This document shows, one piece after another, positions 63,420-64,000 of a stretch of DNA of 64,000 nt. The number at the start of each line of letters is the position of its first letter. Within the stretch, counting starts at the first letter, position 1. The DNA is taken from contig OZ020586.1 in NCBI GenBank assembly GCA_963971535.1, positions 71,015,548-71,079,547 of the forward strand. Reading direction: 5' to 3'. The position numbers were made by a program, and so were the translations under genes. This DNA comes from Notolepis coatsorum (taxonomy: Eukaryota > Chordata > Actinopteri > Aulopiformes > Paralepididae). Under the pieces are notes generated by a model. The model ran no database searches. It saw nothing but the letters and a program-made list of their open reading frames with translations, and was not told the origin of the DNA.

Positions 63420-64000
63420 ATTGAGCTTAAAAACAATTGATACCGCAAATAACGTTCTGATTAACAAAGTCATTCGTTTTGTGGCATTAACGTTATCTAG
63501 ATTTATCAACATTCATACATTTATCAGAAAGCGAGCGGCGCAAGCACACACACAAAACACCACCAACAACAACAACAACGACAACAACACACTGCTTGTC
63601 GCGTAAATAACGTTCTGATTAACAAAAGGCATTCGTTTTGTGGCATTCACGTTACCTAGATTTATCAATAGCAATAGTAATATATATGTTTCTTTAGACT
63701 AGAATAAGTCAAATGAACTTACGGTCTCGTAAAAAGTTGCCGCATGGTGTTGATGAGTCAAGTTTACTCGCGAGTAGAGCTAGACGCTAGAGAGTCTCAA
63801 AATGGGCGCTTCCCATTGGTGCTGAGCACAGCGGAGGCGGGTGAAAGGGCTGTAAACTCAGAACAATCTCGCCTTCTGGTTGGTTGCATTTGCCTGAGAA
63901 ATCCGTCACGACTCCAAATCAAATGACGGAATCTCCAAATCAAATGGACGGATATCCGTCCCAAGACGGAACGCTTTAATGCCTGTATACACACCGACAC
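63420..64000. other. No recognised gene; MITE-like duplicated segments
   Basis: AATAACGTTCTGATTAACAA and the following CATTCGTTTTGTGGCATT occur twice (about 63450 and 63608), separated by ACACAC and CAACAACAAC repeats. Both match the complement of about 54870-54910. Probably part of a non-autonomous DNA element that extends past the window edge. Confidence 0.4.

Noticed and set aside
1..64000. A new defence or biosynthetic system
   Set aside because: Every long frame belongs to a known transposon class or to a transposon-linked domain; no set of cooperating host genes is present.

Overview
The window looks like a piece of a ray-finned (teleost) fish nuclear genome made almost entirely of transposable elements. 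The evidence is the combination of BEL/Pao LTR retrotransposons, Tx1-like and L1-like LINEs, Rex1/CR1-type and L2-type LINEs, a tRNA-headed SINE, many short hAT elements with 8-bp target duplications, piggyBac-like TTAA elements, and long GA/CT/GTTA simple repeats. I recognise no host protein-coding gene, no true tRNA or rRNA gene and no CRISPR. All large open frames are transposon proteins. Boundaries given with exact coordinates rest on target-site duplications read directly; others are approximate.

Left third (1-10.4 kb): a telomere-like repeat carrying a LINE fragment; a LINE 3' end whose tail was split by a 1188-bp hAT element; a palindromic foldback repeat; and a decayed Tx1-like LINE (about 4.8-10.1 kb). 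That LINE's reading frames are broken by a foldback element, a piggyBac-like end, a Rex1-type LINE, and a minus-strand solo LTR that itself holds a hAT element.

10.4-23.8 kb is a three-level nest. A minisatellite with a unit of about 43 bp is split by a hAT element (target duplication CACACATC). The hAT element is split in turn by a complete BEL/Pao element (target duplication CGCTG, 1431-bp LTRs with no substitution noticed by eye, tRNA-Tyr primer site, one intact 2028-codon gag-pol frame).

23.8-41.6 kb: hAT and piggyBac-like fragments, a SINE with an 11-bp target duplication, facing GA and CT tracts, Rex1-type LINE ends, a long L1-like LINE (intact ORF1, broken ORF2), a hAT element with a decayed intron-containing transposase, and an 818-bp hAT MITE with perfect 8-bp duplication.

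41.6-49.7 kb is a second BEL/Pao copy on the minus strand (target duplication ATAAG). It has lost exactly 355 codons in frame, covering the integrase zinc finger and catalytic core.

49.7-64 kb: a second SINE, two L2-type LINE ends, a long-inverted-repeat element with a TGCDT-type domain ORF split in frame by a MITE, and a third, truncated BEL/Pao copy. The 5' LTR of that copy is interrupted by an almost complete Rex1-type LINE. The window ends with a tail-to-tail pair of LINE 3' ends forming a large palindrome. I found no clearly new biological system. The most notable items are the integrase-less BEL copy, the gag-derived filler at a LINE junction, and the well-dated nests.
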